Source of the DNA: an uncultured Oscillibacter sp. | GTDB taxonomy: Bacteria > Bacillota > Clostridia > Oscillospirales > Oscillospiraceae | Length of the DNA: 5,996 nucleotides | Direction: 5' to 3' | Assembly: GCA_910584075.1 (NCBI GenBank) | Contig: CAJTZI010000082.1 | Span: 1 to 5,996, forward strand | Shown: positions 5,170 to 5,996 of the stretch, piece by piece | Layout of the letters: each line of letters starts with the position of its first letter | Position numbering within the stretch: the first letter of the stretch is position 1 | Notes under the pieces: generated by a model | Told to the model about the DNA's origin: nothing | Seen by the model: only the letters and a program-made list of their open reading frames with translations | Database searches by the model: none | Made by a program: the position numbers and the translations under genes

Positions 5170-5996
5170 ATGAAACAGTACAAAGTGGGCGTCATCGGCT
5201 GTACGGGCATGGTGGGTCAGCGGTTTGTCACGCTGATGGAAAACCACCCCTGGTTCCGCCTTACCGCCGTGGCCGCCAGTGCCCGCAGTGCCGGGAAGAC
5301 CTACGGCGAGGCCGTGGAGGGCCGCTGGGCCATGTCCGTTCCCGTACCGGAGGAGGCTAAGGAATTGGTGATCCTGGACGCGGAGTCCGACGCGGAAAAG
5401 CTGGCGGAGCAGGTGGATTTCTGCTTTTGCGCTGTGGACATGAAAAAAGAGGAGATCCGGGCTCTGGAGGAGCGGTACGCCAAGCTGGAGTGCCCTGTGG
5501 TCTCCAACAACTCCGCTCACCGCTGGACGGAGGATGTGCCCATGGTGGTGCCGGAGATCAACGCGGAGCACCTGGAGGTGATTGAAGCCCAGCGCAGACG
5601 CCTGGGAACCCGGCGGGGCTTCATCGCCGTGAAGTCCAACTGCTCTCTCCAAAGCTATGTCCCCGCCCTGCACCCCCTGCTGAAATACGGCCTGGAGCAG
5701 GCCCTGGTCTGCACTTATCAGGCCATCTCCGGTGCGGGCAAGACCTTTGAGCGCTGGCCGGAGATGGTGGACAACTGCATCCCCTACATCGGCGGTGAGG
5801 AGGAGAAAAGCGAACAGGAGCCTCTGAAGCTGTGGGGCGCGGTTGAGAACGGCAAAATCGTCAAGGCCGCCGGACCCGCCATCACGGCCCAGTGCTTCCG
5901 GGTTGCCTGCCAGGACGGTCATATGGCGGCTGTGTTCATGAAGTTCCGGGAGGGACACAAGCCTGCCGCGGAGCAGATCAAGGCCGACTGGGCTGC
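5170..5996 (+). CDS. asd: Aspartate-semialdehyde dehydrogenase, 3' end beyond the window
   Basis: Reduces aspartyl-4-phosphate to aspartate 4-semialdehyde with NADPH, the branch point to lysine/diaminopimelate, threonine and methionine. The frame is open from 5170 to the edge, giving about 275 residues of an expected 350-360. N-terminal Rossmann motif: VGVIGCTGMVGQRF (6-19). The catalytic Cys158 is in KSNCSLQSYVPALHPL, followed by YQAISGAGKTF (183-193), the substrate-binding GGEEEK (208-213), and the presumed acid/base His251 in CQDGHMAAVF. The GGEEEK block and the KxNCS context place it in the archaeal/fungal-like branch of the family and not with the E. coli-type enzyme; that branch is also common in Clostridia. 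In other members I expect PNCS, and here SNCS precedes the loop, a conservative change. An ATG at 5167 gives one extra Met. Diverges from the spoIID operon. Lysine-pathway genes such as dapA often follow asd, but none is visible here. Confidence 0.95.
   Translation, partial: MKQYKVGVIGCTGMVGQRFVTLMENHPWFRLTAVAASARSAGKTYGEAVEGRWAMSVPVPEEAKELVILDAESDAEKLAEQVDFCFCAVDMKKEEIRALEERYAKLECPVVSNNSAHRWTEDVPMVVPEINAEHLEVIEAQRRRLGTRRGFIAVKSNCSLQSYVPALHPLLKYGLEQALVCTYQAISGAGKTFERWPEMVDNCIPYIGGEEEKSEQEPLKLWGAVENGKIVKAAGPAITAQCFRVACQDGHMAAVFMKFREGHKPAAEQIKADWA

Noticed and set aside
5038..5958. A 306-codon open frame on the minus strand
   Set aside because: Antisense to asd, which has clear cofactor and catalytic motifs and an AGGAGG site. 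The frame also runs through the divergent promoter region.

Overview
The window looks like chromosomal DNA from a GC-rich, low-GC-type-lineage Firmicute, most likely a Clostridia member such as the Oscillospiraceae (Flavonifractor/Oscillibacter-like). The evidence is a SpoIID-family protein beside queA and tgt (an arrangement familiar from Clostridia), strong AGGAGG-type ribosome binding sites, sigma-A-like promoters and GC-rich codon use. The taxonomic placement is inference; no rRNA or tRNA gene is present.

Layout, left to right. Bases 1-70 may hold the first codons of an unrecognised basic protein on the minus strand, cut by the window edge (weak call). Bases 98-748 (plus) encode a left-handed beta-helix acetyltransferase of the Vat/CatB xenobiotic (streptogramin A / chloramphenicol) family with the catalytic histidine in place. 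A perfect 16-bp hairpin (814-850) separates it from the convergent operon. That operon is read right to left: spoIID-like (4992-3316), queA (3301-2276), a short TfoX C-terminal-domain protein (2258-2007) and tgt (1985-852), with gaps of about 14, 17 and 21 bases. The 177-base gap from 4993 to 5169 is a divergent control region. It holds a good sigma-A-like promoter for the operon, a possible opposing promoter for asd, and an 18-bp inverted repeat. From 5170 to the right edge runs asd, aspartate-semialdehyde dehydrogenase, missing its C-terminus.

How the genes work together. Tgt exchanges guanine 34 of GUN-anticodon tRNAs for preQ1, and QueA then adds the epoxycyclopentanediol ring from S-adenosylmethionine, so this operon supplies two consecutive late steps of queuosine synthesis. 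The SpoIID-like protein is a predicted secreted peptidoglycan lytic transglycosylase. Its link to tRNA modification is positional only, as is that of the TfoX-C protein. Asd makes aspartate semialdehyde for lysine/diaminopimelate, threonine and methionine synthesis. Apart from the possible left-edge gene, everything is assigned to known families. I see no clearly new multi-gene system; the most notable points are the domain layout of the SpoIID-like protein, the stand-alone TfoX-C protein inside a queuosine operon, and the Vat-like acetyltransferase.
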